Origin: Colimorpha sp045597945
GTDB lineage: Bacteria > Bacteroidota > Bacteroidia > Bacteroidales > P3
Assembly: GCA_045597945.1 (NCBI GenBank)
Contig: JAZLLD010000098.1
Span: 1 to 12,986 of the forward strand
DNA length: 12,986 bases
Direction of reading: 5' to 3'
The position numbers and the translations under genes are program-made. The notes under the pieces were generated by a model. The model had not been told where the DNA came from and searched no databases. It was given only the letters and a program-made list of their open reading frames with translations. Of the stretch, positions 12,564 through 12,986 are shown piece by piece (positions within the stretch are counted from its first letter, which is position 1; each line of letters begins with the position of its first letter).

Positions 12564-12986
12564 TTAGAGTTTACGATGGATAAAGTCGGTCATCAACTGA
12601 TAAAGGTTGAGACGGGTGTTGCCACCATAAATACTGTGGTTCTTGTTGGGATAGATGCGGAACTCGAACTGTTTGCCAGCGGTTTCAAGGGCAGTGACCA
12701 TGTCGGCTGCGTTCTGGAAATGGACGTTGTCGTCGCCGGTGCCATGGACGAGGAGGTAGTTGCCCTCAAGCAGGTTGGCGAAATTGAGGGGGGAGTTGTC
12801 GTCGTAGCCGCGGGGGTTGTCCTGAGGACGCTGGAGGAAGCGCTCGGTATAGATATTGTCGTAGTAACGCCAAGTGATGACGGGAGCAACAGCGATGGCG
12901 CTCTTGAATACATCGTGTCCCTTAAGGATGGAGAGGGTGGAAAGGTAGCCACCAAAGCTCCAGCCGAAGATGCCGATGCGGCTTTC
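12564..12986 (-). CDS. C-terminal part of a DPP-IV-like S9 family serine peptidase
   Basis: The frame is open from the right edge to TAA at 12564-12566; 140 residues are visible and the N-terminal propeller lies outside the window. All three catalytic positions of the S9B alpha/beta-hydrolase domain are present: the nucleophile Ser in GWSFGG (residue 10 of the fragment), Asp in HGTGDDNVHFQ (residue 85, with Asn87 at the place of the substrate-contacting Asn of human DPP-IV), and His in YPNKNHSI (residue 117). Members remove N-terminal dipeptides, usually after proline, and in Bacteroidales are secreted or periplasmic enzymes of peptide use. The sequence between Ser and Asp (VAPVITWRYYDNIYTERFLQ) is also typical. 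Specificity cannot be fixed because the Glu-Glu motif is upstream of the window. Confidence 0.93.
   Translation of the reverse strand, partial: ESRIGIFGWSFGGYLSTLSILKGHDVFKSAIAVAPVITWRYYDNIYTERFLQRPQDNPRGYDDNSPLNFANLLEGNYLLVHGTGDDNVHFQNAADMVTALETAGKQFEFRIYPNKNHSIYGGNTRLNLYQLMTDFIHRKL

Overview
The window looks like a chromosomal segment of a gut- or oral-type member of the Bacteroidales (phylum Bacteroidota). The signs are repeated TAnnTTTG promoter -7 boxes, start codons without strong Shine-Dalgarno sequences, a tRNA gene without encoded CCA, a TonB-dependent receptor, a PorT-like outer membrane barrel, a DPP-IV-type S9 peptidase and a group B [FeFe] hydrogenase. Genus cannot be fixed from the sequence alone.

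Layout. At the left edge (1-660, + strand) is the 3' end of an unrecognised gene followed by a small two-helix membrane protein. Next (755-5682, - strand) come two large tandem paralogues. Each encodes several N-terminal membrane helices, a KAP-type P-loop NTPase core and a C-terminal array of WG repeats. Their 5' leaders (162 bases) are almost identical, although their membrane segments have diverged beyond easy alignment. Every gap around these genes (301-408, 670-739, 3319-3417, 5886-5953) holds an AT-rich element built from degenerate 7-base repeats arranged as facing arms, often around a GC-rich stem. The gene duplication appears to end inside such an element.

The middle (5883-6914) has no protein gene. 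It carries two copies of a ~170-base repeat made of CGCAAAG-like words, a tRNA-Glu(CTC) with its own promoter and terminator, and a short 7-base repeat tract. A monocistronic group B [FeFe] hydrogenase follows (7053-8495, + strand) with a ~125-base leader and its own terminator.

The right part is all - strand: a YafQ-family toxin with an overlapping upstream antitoxin (8705-9273), a BtuB-like TonB-dependent receptor with an extended signal peptide (9489-11537), a PorT-like outer membrane barrel (11699-12430), and the C-terminal 140 residues of a DPP-IV-like serine peptidase at the window edge (12564-12986).

How the genes fit together. The KAP-WG pair is the most system-like part: two membrane-anchored NTPases with putative sensor repeats, the same leader and different membrane modules. 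This could be a defence or stress-sensing locus, since the KAP family includes the phage-exclusion protein PifA, but nothing in the window proves it. The toxin-antitoxin pair is a separate accessory unit. The envelope genes at the right look like ordinary nutrient uptake, surface and peptide-degradation functions.
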